64,000 nucleotides of DNA, taken from Phycicoccus sp. HDW14. GTDB taxonomy: Bacteria; Actinomycetota; Actinomycetes; Actinomycetales; Dermatophilaceae. Shown here piece by piece: positions 30,696 to 40,664 of the stretch; the first letter of the stretch is position 1, and every line of letters begins with the position of its first letter. The notes beneath the pieces were generated by a model. It searched no databases, was not told the origin of the DNA, and saw only the letters and a program-made list of their open reading frames with translations. The position numbers and the translations under genes are program-made. The stretch spans positions 3,720,001 to 3,784,000 of the forward strand of contig NZ_CP049935.1 in NCBI RefSeq assembly GCF_011383005.1, written 5' to 3'.

Positions 30696-31196
30696 TCAGG
30701 CCGGCGGGCCCTCCCACGGGTAGCCCGCACCGACGAACACCTCGCGGATGGCCGCCCGGTCACCCTCGACGTCGTCGCGGAACAGCTCGCGGCCACCGGC
30801 GGTCTCGATGACCACCCTCGAGCCCGTGCGGTGCACCGTGTCGACCTTCGCGCGCGGGATGACGCGCTCGACCTCACCCCGCCGCTCGACCCGGATCTCG
30901 TCGGGGTCGACGTGCAGCACCGCGGTGTTCGTGACGACCCAGGCGGCGAACACCAGCCCGAGCAGCAGCCCGACGAGCGGTCGCCCCCACACCAGCCACG
31001 ACCCGTCGAAGGAGGTGAGGAGGCGCAGCGGACCACCGAACGGCACCCACTCGTGGTCGTCGGCGAACCGGGCGACCCACGGCAGCACCAGCCCCACGAC
31101 GAGGCCGCCGCCCCCGAACAGGCCGACGACGAACAGGCGTCCGGCGCGGTCGAAGCCCCCGATGCGTCGGGTCGGGTCGGCGTCCTGGGTCCCCAT
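30696..31196 (-). CDS. YqeB-like membrane protein
   Basis: 166 residues from ATG (MGTQDADP). Two spans (GRLFVVGLFGGGGLVVGLVLPWV and GLLLGLVFAAWVVTNTAVL) precede a cytoplasmic PH-like beta domain (VDPDEIRVERRGEVERVIPRAKVDTV). It ends REVFVGAGYPWEGPPA, the usual tail of the YqeB family in actinobacteria (recalled, not searched). Function unknown. A TAGCCT hexamer sits eight bases upstream of this ATG, which is preferred over the longer start at 31265. Confidence 0.75.
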   Translation of the reverse strand: MGTQDADPTRRIGGFDRAGRLFVVGLFGGGGLVVGLVLPWVARFADDHEWVPFGGPLRLLTSFDGSWLVWGRPLVGLLLGLVFAAWVVTNTAVLHVDPDEIRVERRGEVERVIPRAKVDTVHRTGSRVVIETAGGRELFRDDVEGDRAAIREVFVGAGYPWEGPPA

Positions 31197-31204
31197 GCCC
31201 GTCG

Positions 31205-31210
31205 AGGCTA
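31205..31210 (-). promoter_or_regulatory. Possible -10 hexamer TAGCCT
   Basis: Eight bases before the YqeB-like start, slightly further away than the other boxes in the window. Confidence 0.45.
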
Positions 31211-31245
31211 CGGGAGGAGGCTCCCGCGCCCCCGGGTCGCGGGCG

Positions 31246-31251
31246 TACGGT
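31246..31251 (+). promoter_or_regulatory. -10 hexamer TACGGT, leaderless-type
   Basis: Six bases before the ATG at 31258. A GAGG just before the ATG could also act as a weak ribosome site. Confidence 0.55.
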
Positions 31252-31257
31252 CCGAGG

Positions 31258-32244
31258 ATGAGCATCCGCCTCGGCTACCAGATCCCGAACTTCAGCTACC
31301 CCGGGGGCGACCCGGCCCGCATCGTGCCCACCGTGGTGCAGCAGGCGCAGGAGGCGGATGCCGCCGGTGTCGACGCGGTCCTCGTGATGGACCACTTCTA
31401 CCAGCTGCCCGGCATCGGCGACCCGGACCAGCCGATGCTCGAGGCCTACACGCTGCTCGGGGCGCTCGCGACCGCCACCGAGCGGGTGCAGCTCTCGACG
31501 CTCGTCACCGGCAACACCTACCGCAACCCGACGCTGCTCGCGAAGGCGGTCACGACCCTCGACCTCGTGAGCGCCGGCCGGGCGGTCCTCGGCATCGGCG
31601 CCGGCTGGTTCGAGCTCGAGCACCAGCAGCTCGGGTTCGAGTTCGGCACGTTCACCGACCGGTTCAACCGGCTCGACGAGGCGCTCCAGATCATCGAGCC
31701 GATGCTCCGCGGCCAGCGCCCGACCGTCTCCGGTGACTGGTACCGCACCGAGGGCGCGATGAACGAGCCCCGGCTGCGCGACGACCTGCCCATCCTCATC
31801 GGCGGTGGGGGAGAGCGGAAGACGTTCAGGTTCGCCGCCCGGCACGCGGCCCACCTCAACCTCATCTGCAACGCCTCCGACATCCCGCAGAAGCTCGAGG
31901 CGCTCGAGGCCCGCTGCGCGGAGGAGGGTCGCGACCGGTCGACGCTCGAGACCAGCTACCTCGCGTTCGTCATGATGGACGAGGACGGCGACGCGGCCCG
32001 CGCGATGCACCGCGACTTCCTCCGCTCGCGCGGTGTCGACCTCGACGCGATGGACGAGGACCAGCGCCGCCTGGCCACCGACCGCCAGTTCGCCGGCACG
32101 CCCGAGGAGGTCGCCGGCCAGCTGCGCGAGCGCGTCCTCGACCACGGTGTCGACGGGCTGATCGTCAACATGGTCGCCAACGGCCACGTGCCCGGGGTCG
32201 TCTCGATGATGGCCGAGGCGCTGGCCCCGCTCGTCACCCGCTGA
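31258..32244 (+). CDS. LLM-class F420-dependent oxidoreductase
   Basis: 328 residues. Luciferase-like TIM barrel: MSIRLGYQIPNFSYPGG, DHFYQLPGIGDP, TLVTGNTYRNPTLLAKAVTTLDLVSAGRAVLGIGAGWFELEH, and FGTFTDRFNRLDEALQII. This is the pattern of the F420-dependent family (TIGR03560-like, from memory). It should transfer hydride between reduced F420 and an unknown substrate. It stands alone between YqeB-like and dnaK. The start is fixed by the -10 box. Confidence 0.88.
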   Translation: MSIRLGYQIPNFSYPGGDPARIVPTVVQQAQEADAAGVDAVLVMDHFYQLPGIGDPDQPMLEAYTLLGALATATERVQLSTLVTGNTYRNPTLLAKAVTTLDLVSAGRAVLGIGAGWFELEHQQLGFEFGTFTDRFNRLDEALQIIEPMLRGQRPTVSGDWYRTEGAMNEPRLRDDLPILIGGGGERKTFRFAARHAAHLNLICNASDIPQKLEALEARCAEEGRDRSTLETSYLAFVMMDEDGDAARAMHRDFLRSRGVDLDAMDEDQRRLATDRQFAGTPEEVAGQLRERVLDHGVDGLIVNMVANGHVPGVVSMMAEALAPLVTR

Positions 32245-32408
32245 GCGAGCGCCCGCCCCGCACACACGCACACCCTGCAGTCGTCCGCACCTCCTCGAGG
32301 GAGGGCGGATGGCTCCGCGGTGTGCGTCCGTCAGGTGCTCGTCGCGGCGGGAACAGCCGGGCCCGGTCCGGAGTTGAGCCAGGTGAACGCAAGTTTCACG
32401 CGGACGAT

Positions 32409-32438
32409 TTGCACCGGCCGATCCGGCGCGCGTAACTT
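32409..32438 (+). promoter_or_regulatory. Likely dnaK promoter
   Basis: TTGCAC (32409-32414) and TAACTT (32433-32438) are spaced by 18 bases. The -10 box overlaps the left half of the HAIR element, so bound HspR would block it. Confidence 0.5.
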
Positions 32439-32456
32439 GAGCGACAAGCACTCAAC
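32436..32456 (+). promoter_or_regulatory. HAIR operator for HspR, dnaK operon
   Basis: CTTGAGC, seven bases, ACTCAAC matches the HAIR consensus CTTGAGT-N7-ACTCAAG with one change in each arm. It lies 32 bp upstream of dnaK. Confidence 0.9.
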
Positions 32457-32488
32457 CCGAACCACCGCACCACACAAGGAGCAGCCCC

Positions 32489-34380
<1,892 letters not shown>

Positions 34381-34384
<4 letters not shown>

Positions 34385-35016
34385 CCGACTCCTCGACGGA
34401 CGACTCGGTGAACACCGAGGCGGTCAACGACGAGCCGCAGCAGCACGGTGAGGAGGCGGCCCCGGAGCAGTCCGGGGCCGCCGCCCCCGCGGCTGCCGAG
34501 GTGCCCGCGGGCGAGCCCGCCGAGGCTCCCGCCGAGGCTGCGGCCGAGATGCCGGACGCCGGTGCCGCACACCCGGACACGGTGCTCGCGGCCGAGCGGC
34601 TCGCCGACCTCCAGCGCCTCCAGGCCGAGTACGTCAACTACAAGCGCCGGGTCGACCGCGACCGGGCCGTGGTGCAGGAGAGGGTCGTCCGCGACGTCCT
34701 CGAGTCGCTGCTGCCCACGCTCGACGACATCCACGCCGCGCGCGAGCACGGCGACCTCACCGGGCCGTTCGCGGCCATCGCCGACAAGCTCGAGGGTGCG
34801 CTCGGCCGCTACGGCCTCAGCCGCTTCGGGGCCAAGGGCGAGGAGTTCGACCCGCAGCAGCACGAGGCCCTGATGCACGCGCCGTGGCCCGCCGACGACG
34901 CCGACCTCCCGGCCGGCGCCACGGCCACGACCGTCGTCACCGTGCTCCAGCCCGGCTACCGTGCGGGTGAGCAGGTCCTGCGCCCCGCCCGGGTCGCCGT
35001 GGCCGACCCCGCCTGA
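34381..35016 (+). CDS. grpE: Nucleotide exchange factor GrpE
   Basis: 211 residues. An acidic Glu/Ala/Pro N-terminus (to about 70) precedes the long coiled coil ([24 protein letters not shown]) and the beta domain ([53 protein letters not shown]). The GTG overlaps the dnaK stop (GTGA), so translation is coupled. It releases ADP from DnaK. Confidence 0.96.
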
Positions 35017-35048
35017 CCCCTGCACCGAGCGACCGAGAGGAGGCGCCG

Positions 35049-36080
35049 ATGGCCAGCCAGGACTGGTTCGAGAAGGACTTCTACGCGATCCTCGGCGTCC
35101 CGAAGGACGCCGACGAGGCCGCGATCAAGAAGGCGTACCGCAAGCTCGCGCGCAAGCACCACCCCGACCAGAACGCCGGGGACACCGCGGCCGAGCAGCG
35201 CTTCAAGGACATCGGCGAGGCCAACGCCGTGCTGTCGGACCCCAAGCAGCGCCAGGAGTACGACGCCGTGCGCTCGATGGCCGGCGGCGGGGCGCGCTTC
35301 CGCGCCGGCGCCGGGGGGCCGGGCGGCGCCAGCGGCTTCGAGGACATCTTCAGCGCGTTCGGCGGCGGGGGTGGCGGCTCCCGGGTCCGGTTCTCCAGCG
35401 GCGGGCCCGGCCAGCAGACCGGCGGCGAGGACATCAACGACATCCTCGCCCAGATGTTCGGCGGCGGGGCGGGTGCTGCCGGCGGGGACCCGTTCGGCGG
35501 CACCGGTTTCCGCGGTACCCGTGGCCCGCGTCCCGGGGCCGACGTCAACGCCCGGACGACCCTCGGCTTCCGCGACGCCGTCGAGGGCTCGACCGTCACG
35601 CTGACCACCGTCGACGGGCAGCGGGTCACGACGAAGATCCCCGCCGGGGTGCGTGACGGCCAGAAGATCCGGTTGCGCGGCAAGGGTGGCCAGGGCGACC
35701 CCGGGGCGCCGAAGGGCGACCTCATCCTCACCGTCGCCGTCGACAAGCACCCCGTCTTCGGTCGCGACGGCGACCATCTCACCGTCGACCTGCCCGTCAC
35801 GTTCGCCGAGGCCGCCCTCGGGGCAACGGTTCCCGTGCCGACCCTCGACGGCTCGTCGGTGCGCGTCAAGGTCGCGCCCGGCACGCCGAGCGGCCGCGTG
35901 CTGCGGGTCAAGGGCCGTGGCGTCGCCGGCCGGCACGGCACGGGCGACCTGCTCGCGCGCGTGCAGGTCGTCGTCCCGCAGCGCCTCTCCGACGAGGCGC
36001 GCCGCGCGGTCGAGACCCTGCGCGACGCCGAGGGTGACGCCGACCCGCGTGCCACCCTGTTCCAGCAGGCCGCGACCTGA
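35049..36080 (+). CDS. dnaJ: DnaJ/CbpA-type Hsp40 lacking the zinc finger
   Basis: 343 residues. J domain (8-75) with KHHPDQN; Gly/Phe-rich linker (about 78-160, FGGGGGG, FGGGAGAAGG); then two beta domains (GADVNARTTLGFRDAVEGSTVTL ...). There are no CxxCxGxG motifs, so it is the zinc-less type. It should deliver substrates to DnaK and stimulate its ATPase. Ribosome site GAGAGGAGG, 32 bp after grpE. Zinc-containing DnaJ is probably encoded elsewhere. Confidence 0.95.
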   Translation: MASQDWFEKDFYAILGVPKDADEAAIKKAYRKLARKHHPDQNAGDTAAEQRFKDIGEANAVLSDPKQRQEYDAVRSMAGGGARFRAGAGGPGGASGFEDIFSAFGGGGGGSRVRFSSGGPGQQTGGEDINDILAQMFGGGAGAAGGDPFGGTGFRGTRGPRPGADVNARTTLGFRDAVEGSTVTLTTVDGQRVTTKIPAGVRDGQKIRLRGKGGQGDPGAPKGDLILTVAVDKHPVFGRDGDHLTVDLPVTFAEAALGATVPVPTLDGSSVRVKVAPGTPSGRVLRVKGRGVAGRHGTGDLLARVQVVVPQRLSDEARRAVETLRDAEGDADPRATLFQQAAT

Positions 36081-36094
36081 CGGGAGGTGCACCG

Positions 36095-36553
36095 ATGGCC
36101 CGACTCGACCTGTCCGCCTTCGCGCCCGACGACGACTCGCCCGTCTTCGTCATCTCCGTCGCGGCCGAGCTCGCCGGCATGCACGCGCAGACCCTGCGCC
36201 AGTACGACCGGCTCGGGCTCGTCACCCCCTCGCGCACCAAGGGCGGGGGCCGTCGCTACAGCCAGCGCGACGTCGCGTTGCTGCGCGAGGTGCAGCGGCT
36301 CTCCCAGGACGAGGGCGTCTCGCTGGCCGGCATCGCCCGCATCCTCGAGCTGGAGAACCAGGTCGAGGCCCTGCGCGCCCGGGTCGCCGAGCTGGCCGCC
36401 GAGGTCGACGCGCTCGAGGCCGGCAGCGGACGCACGACGCGCGTCTTCTCGGTGAGCCCGACCGGCGACGTGTTCGCGGCCCGGCTCGGCGAGCGGCCGC
36501 GCAGCGACCGCAGCCAGGCGCTCGTCGTCTGGCGCCCCACCCACCACCGCTGA
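36095..36553 (+). CDS. hspR: Heat-shock repressor HspR (MerR family)
   Basis: 152 residues. MerR winged helix (about 18-85): VFVISVAAELAGMHAQTLRQYDRLGLVTPSRTKGGGRRYSQRDV. A coiled coil follows (LELENQVEALRARVAELAAEVDALE). It binds HAIR sites with DnaK as co-repressor in known systems. Both HAIR sites in the window (dnaK and clpB) are its expected targets, giving feedback control. Last gene of the operon, 14 bp after dnaJ, with a GGGAGG site. Confidence 0.96.
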   Translation: MARLDLSAFAPDDDSPVFVISVAAELAGMHAQTLRQYDRLGLVTPSRTKGGGRRYSQRDVALLREVQRLSQDEGVSLAGIARILELENQVEALRARVAELAAEVDALEAGSGRTTRVFSVSPTGDVFAARLGERPRSDRSQALVVWRPTHHR

Positions 36554-36601
36554 GCTCGCGGCCCGCTGGAGGCCCTCCCGCCCTCCGTGACGCCCCTCGC
36601 G

Positions 36602-36661
36602 CCGAGAGGAGGCAACACGCAGGCGGTCGGCGCTGATCCTCTGCGTGTTGCCTCCTCTCGG
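36602..36661. repeat. Palindrome family A, copy 2
   Basis: Perfect 21-nt arms (36602-36622 and 36641-36661) share the core GAGAGGAGGCAACACGCAG with the copy at 12384. The loop is 18 nt, as in copy 1, with GCG at its start and CCT at its end kept. It lies 48 bp after hspR and could end the heat-shock transcript. Confidence 0.9.
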
Positions 36662-36780
36662 TGACGCCGGCTGGGCGCGAACGGCGGCCGGCGGCGAGCC
36701 TCGACGAGCGTCGAGTCCGCCGCCGGGCCGCTCTGGCACGATGGAGCCCCCGCCATCCCGTGACCGTCCCCGGAGGTGCC

Positions 36781-38289
36781 GTGCCGCAGGTCTTCGTGGG
36801 TCTCGACGTCGGCACGGGCAGCACCAAGGGCGTCGCGGTCACCGGTGACGGACGGGTGCTGGCCACCGCCTCCCGGCCGCACCAGATGGACCTGCCGCGC
36901 CCCGGCTGGGCGGAGATGGACCCGGAGGGCGCCTGGTGGGCCGATGTCGCCGCCGTCTCCCGCGAGCTGGTCGAGGCGGTCGGGGCCGACGCCGTCGCCG
37001 GGGTGTGCGTCAGCGGGATGGGTCCCTGCCTCGTGCTCACCGACGCCGAGGGCACCCCCGTGCGACCGGCCATCCTCTACGGCATCGACGGCCGCTCGAC
37101 CCGCCAGATCGAGGCCCTGACCGACCGCCTCGGCGCCGACGCGATCCGGGCGCGCTGCGGAAAGGACCTGACCACCCAGGCGGTCGGCCCCAAGCTGCTC
37201 TGGGTCCGCGAGGAGGAGCCCGAGGTGTTCGCCCGGGCCCGCCGCTGGTGGGGCCTCAACGGCTGGGTCGCCGGCCGGCTCACCGGCGAGTACGTCCTCG
37301 ACCACCAGTCCGCGAGCCAGTGCGACCCCCTCTACGACGTCTCCGCCCTGGACTGGGCCCACCACTGGGTGGCCGAGGTCGCCGGCGACGGCCTCGAGCT
37401 GCCACGGCTGGTCTGGCCGCACGAGGTCGTCGGCACCGTCACGGCGGCGGCGGCCGCGCAGACCGGTCTGCCCGAGGGCACCCCGGTCTCGGCCGGCACC
37501 GTCGACGCGTGGGCGGAGGCATTCTCGGCCGGCGTGCGCGGCACCGACGACGTGATGCTCATGTACGGCTCGACGATGTTCCTCGTCCGCCCGATCGAGG
37601 ACTTCACCGTGGCCCCGGGCCTCTGGACGACCGTCGGTGTGCACCCCGGCAGCCGGACGCTCGCCGCCGGCACGGCGACCGGCGGCTCGCTCGTCCGCTG
37701 GGTGCACGACCTCACCGGGGACGCGCCGCTCGGCGGCCTCGAGGCCGAGGCGGCGGCGGTCCCGGCCGGTGCCGAGGGGCTCGTGCTGCTGCCCTACTTC
37801 GCCGGCGAGCGGACGCCCGTCCAGGATCCCCGCGCCAGCGGCGTCGCCGTCGGGCTGACGCTGCGGCACGGCCGGGGGCACCTCCTGCGGGCCGCGTACG
37901 AGGGCATCGCCTTCGGGGTCCGGCAGATCCTCGAGCTCCTCGACACGGTCCCGCGGGCCCACCCCGCGTCCGCACCCCGGCTCGTGGCGGTCGGCGGCGG
38001 CACGAAGTCGGCGCTGCTCACCCAGGTGGTCAGCGACGTCAGCGGCCGCACCCAGGTCGTGCCGGAGGAGACCATCGGCGCCAGCTACGGCAGCGCCCTC
38101 CTGTCAGCCGTCGGCACGGGGCACGTCGCGCCGGAGACGGACTGGGCCAGGATCGGCCGGGTCGTCGAGCCGGACCCGGCGACCCGTGCTCGCTACGACC
38201 GGATCCACGGCGTCTTCACCGAGCTCTACGCCGACACCGCCCGGCACATGCACCGGCTCGCCGACATCGCCGACACCCCCGAGCCCTGA
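36781..38289 (+). CDS. FGGY-family carbohydrate kinase (xylulokinase-like)
   Basis: 502 residues from GTG (MPQVFVGLDVG), with GGAGG upstream. ATPase-fold motifs: GLDVGTGSTKGVAVT (phosphate 1), SGMGPCLVLTDAEG, the catalytic-region VSAGTVDAWAEAFSAGV, MYGSTMFLVRP, and the adenosine motif LVAVGGGTKSALLTQVVSDV. It phosphorylates a pentulose or related sugar in the cytosol. No isomerase or transporter lies beside it, so the exact sugar is unclear. Confidence 0.85.
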   Translation: MPQVFVGLDVGTGSTKGVAVTGDGRVLATASRPHQMDLPRPGWAEMDPEGAWWADVAAVSRELVEAVGADAVAGVCVSGMGPCLVLTDAEGTPVRPAILYGIDGRSTRQIEALTDRLGADAIRARCGKDLTTQAVGPKLLWVREEEPEVFARARRWWGLNGWVAGRLTGEYVLDHQSASQCDPLYDVSALDWAHHWVAEVAGDGLELPRLVWPHEVVGTVTAAAAAQTGLPEGTPVSAGTVDAWAEAFSAGVRGTDDVMLMYGSTMFLVRPIEDFTVAPGLWTTVGVHPGSRTLAAGTATGGSLVRWVHDLTGDAPLGGLEAEAAAVPAGAEGLVLLPYFAGERTPVQDPRASGVAVGLTLRHGRGHLLRAAYEGIAFGVRQILELLDTVPRAHPASAPRLVAVGGGTKSALLTQVVSDVSGRTQVVPEETIGASYGSALLSAVGTGHVAPETDWARIGRVVEPDPATRARYDRIHGVFTELYADTARHMHRLADIADTPEP

Positions 38290-38295
38290 CCCCGG

Positions 38296-39312
38296 TCAGT
38301 GGGCGGGGAGCCTCGTGAGCCGGTAGGTCGCGGTGGCGGGGGAGGCCACCCCGAAGCGGGCGTTGACGGCCCAGAGCGAGCCGCCGGCGTAGGTCGCGGT
38401 CGAGGGGACGTCGAGCGTCTCGTCGGTGAGCGCCCCGCGCCAGCGGGCCGACCAGCCGCGGCGGCCGCAGTCGAGCGAGAGCACCGAGACCTCCGCCTGA
38501 CCGCTGCCGCGGACGACCCAGAGCGTCGAGCCGCGCAGCTCGAGACCGTCGCCGCCCGTGATCCCGGGCCCGCCGACGACGGGCACCTCGCGGACCCGCC
38601 CGGTGCGGGGGTCAGCGGCCCAGAGGCCGCCCTCCGTGCTGTGGTCGAGCAGGGCCGCGCCCCGCGTCACGCGGATGCCGTTGGCCGCGAGGTTGGTGCC
38701 GTCGTAGCCCGGCCAGTCACCGCTCAGCGCGACGAACCGCGGTGTGCCGGAAGCCGGCCGGCCGCGCTTGTCGAGGTCGATGGCGGTGAGCCGGTCGACG
38801 CGCGAGTCGGTGACCCAGACGGTGCGTCCGGCGAGGTCGAGGTCGTTGAGGAAGCCACCGCCCGGGACGACGACGTCGGCGACGACGGTGCCCTTCCGGG
38901 CGTCGACCGCCCACACGTGCGCCACCGTGCCGACGTTGCCCACGGCCCAGACCAGGCCGGAGCGGGCGTCCCACCGCAGGCCGCGCAGCTGGCGCCCCGT
39001 GGCACCCGGGAGCAGCACCCGCTGCGTGCCGCGGGCGAGGTCGCCGGTGACGATGCGCCCGTCGTTGAGCGAGCCGACGTAGTACGTCGTGCCGGGCCCG
39101 GAGGTGATGCCCTCCGGCTGCAGCCCGTCGGGCAGGCGCACCGTGTCGGGGAGGCGCGGGGGGTGGTGCCCGTGACCGCGCTCGCGGCCGTGCGCGTCGG
39201 CGCGGTCCGGCGCGACGAGGAGCGCGGTGGCACCGAGTGCTGCGGCGGCGACGGCCGTGCGGCGCGAGGGACGGGGAAGGGCGGCGGCAGGGGCGGTCCA
39301 GGTCGTGTCCAT
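38296..39312 (-). CDS. Secreted SMP-30/NHL-like beta-propeller protein
   Basis: 338 residues. A twin-arginine-like leader (PSRRTAVAAAALGATALLVAPDRADA) suggests Tat export. A His-rich stretch (HGRERGHGHHPPR) follows and could bind metal. About six blades come next (PEGITSGPGTTYYVGSLNDGRI, LRGLRWDARSGLVWAVGN, FLNDLDLAGRTVWVTDS, LAANGIRVTRG, GDGLELRGSTLWVV). Relatives are often labelled superoxide dismutase without support. Probably a lactonase-like or binding propeller. It converges tail to tail with the sugar kinase (6-bp gap). Confidence 0.8.
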   Translation of the reverse strand: MDTTWTAPAAALPRPSRRTAVAAAALGATALLVAPDRADAHGRERGHGHHPPRLPDTVRLPDGLQPEGITSGPGTTYYVGSLNDGRIVTGDLARGTQRVLLPGATGRQLRGLRWDARSGLVWAVGNVGTVAHVWAVDARKGTVVADVVVPGGGFLNDLDLAGRTVWVTDSRVDRLTAIDLDKRGRPASGTPRFVALSGDWPGYDGTNLAANGIRVTRGAALLDHSTEGGLWAADPRTGRVREVPVVGGPGITGGDGLELRGSTLWVVRGSGQAEVSVLSLDCGRRGWSARWRGALTDETLDVPSTATYAGGSLWAVNARFGVASPATATYRLTRLPAH

Positions 39313-39389
39313 GCCCCACCGTGCCCCGGCCCGGCCCGCAACGGGGGCTCCGGTGCGGCCCGGACGCCGGCTCGTCGAGGGCCGCCGGG

Positions 39390-40196
39390 TCAGGTGGTGG
39401 CGTCCCGGCGGACCCGGGCCGGCGCCGCGAGCACGACGACGGCGGCGACGAGGGCGACGCCCCCGACGACCGTCGAGGAGGGCTCGTCGGCCAGCCGGCC
39501 CCAGCCGATCCAGGCCAGCCCCCACGCCATCGCGACGGCCACGGCCCACCGTCCGCCGAGCCGGCGCGCGTAGAGCACCCCCAGGCCGGCGGCCACCGCG
39601 AGGACGACGACCGCGAGCACCTCCGCGACGGTGCGCCCCGGCGCGACACCGCTCTCGATGAGCGTCGTCGTGATGTTCGCGACCGTCGCCACGCTCACCC
39701 ACCCGAGGTAGAGGCCGAAGGTACCGTCGACGAGGACGGACTCGCCGTGGCCGTAGGTCGGGTGCTCCTGGAGCCGGCGCACGAGCAGCCCGAGGGTCAG
39801 CGCGAGGGCCACGATGACGACGACGCTCGCCCACAGCCAGCCCTGCTGGGTGACGAGCAGCCACCCGGCGTTGAGCACCATGGAGACCGCGACGAGCCAC
39901 CCGATGGCCCGGTGCCGGGGCTCGGCCGCCTGCTGTGGCAGCCACTGCCACACGGTGTAGCCCAGCAGGCCGAGGTAGATCGGGGTCCAGATCGAGAAGG
40001 CCGGGCCGGCGGGGGCGACGAGGGTCGCGTCGGCGGCCAGCGCGCCGCCCGACGACTCCTCGACCCGGGTGCCGATGACCCCGACGCCGACGAGCGTGCC
40101 GACGACGCAGAACACCTCCGCGAGCGTGACGCCCACCTGGCGCAGCCGGTCGGCGGAGGTCGGGGTGGTCGAGGTCGTCACGGTGCCGGCGCTCAT
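39390..40196 (-). CDS. TspO/MBR-like membrane protein
   Basis: 268 residues; seven or eight spans. The TspO-type motifs PAFSIWTPIYLGLLGYTVWQW and GLYLGWVSVATVANITTTL are clear, followed by Trp-rich spans (VAMAWGLAWIGWGRL). TspO relatives bind porphyrins or other small hydrophobic ligands. This longer actinobacterial type has extra spans. The start at 40196 is supported by TACCGT six bases upstream. Confidence 0.82.
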   Translation of the reverse strand: MSAGTVTTSTTPTSADRLRQVGVTLAEVFCVVGTLVGVGVIGTRVEESSGGALAADATLVAPAGPAFSIWTPIYLGLLGYTVWQWLPQQAAEPRHRAIGWLVAVSMVLNAGWLLVTQQGWLWASVVVIVALALTLGLLVRRLQEHPTYGHGESVLVDGTFGLYLGWVSVATVANITTTLIESGVAPGRTVAEVLAVVVLAVAAGLGVLYARRLGGRWAVAVAMAWGLAWIGWGRLADEPSSTVVGGVALVAAVVVLAAPARVRRDATT

Positions 40197-40202
40197 GCCC
40201 CG

Positions 40203-40208
40203 ACGGTA
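40203..40208 (-). promoter_or_regulatory. -10 hexamer TACCGT, leaderless-type
   Basis: Six bases before the TspO-like ATG. Confidence 0.6.
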
Positions 40209-40262
40209 TCCGGGCCGCGCCGGACGGTGCCGTCGCAGGGTCGCGCCGGCGCCCCGCGCGTC

Positions 40263-40268
40263 CATACT
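40263..40268 (+). promoter_or_regulatory. -10-like hexamer CATACT
   Basis: Six bases before the GTG at 40275. It departs from TANNNT but matches the CATACT ahead of the MFS gene at 12504. Confidence 0.45.
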
Positions 40269-40274
40269 TGGCGC

Positions 40275-40541
40275 GTGACCGAGCACCTCATCGTCTTCCC
40301 CGACCGCGAGACCGCCGAGGACGTCGCGGACGGACTGCGCGAAGACGGCTTCGACGACGTCCGGGTGGTCCGCGAGGCGCTCGCCGGAGAGGACGACGCC
40401 GAGGACCACGAGTGGGGCGTCCTCGTCCGCGAGGAGAACGTCGTCGACGAGAGCCGGCCGGTGGCCCAGGGCCTGCGCGACCGGTTCGCGGCCCTCGCCG
40501 ACGAGCGGGGCGGCTGGTACGACCCCGACCCGGCCGGCTGA
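40275..40541 (+). CDS. Small acidic protein, 88 aa, possibly RraB-like
   Basis: MTEHLIVFPDRETAEDVADGLREDGFDDVRVVREAL suggests a ferredoxin-like beta-alpha-beta fold. The tail LRDRFAALADERGGWYDPDPAG resembles the end of RNase E inhibitor RraB-type proteins, which is a weak match. No other feature is visible. GTG start placed by the adjacent -10-like box. It precedes clpB but has its own promoter, and clpB has a HAIR-controlled one. Confidence 0.65.
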   Translation: MTEHLIVFPDRETAEDVADGLREDGFDDVRVVREALAGEDDAEDHEWGVLVREENVVDESRPVAQGLRDRFAALADERGGWYDPDPAG

Positions 40542-40586
40542 CGGCCGACCCGCGTGACCTGCACCTCCTCCGGCTCGCGAGAGCGC

Positions 40587-40607
40587 CTTGAGCGGAATAC
40601 ACTCAAC
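40587..40607 (+). promoter_or_regulatory. HAIR operator for HspR, clpB
   Basis: CTTGAGC, seven bases, ACTCAAC: both half-sites are identical to those ahead of dnaK. A TACACT at 40598-40603, a possible -10 box, lies inside it. It is 57 bp upstream of clpB. Confidence 0.9.
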
Positions 40608-40664
40608 TTTGGTGAGTGTTGCACCCGGTGACGCCCACCCCGCCCGACCAGGAGAGACACCCTC

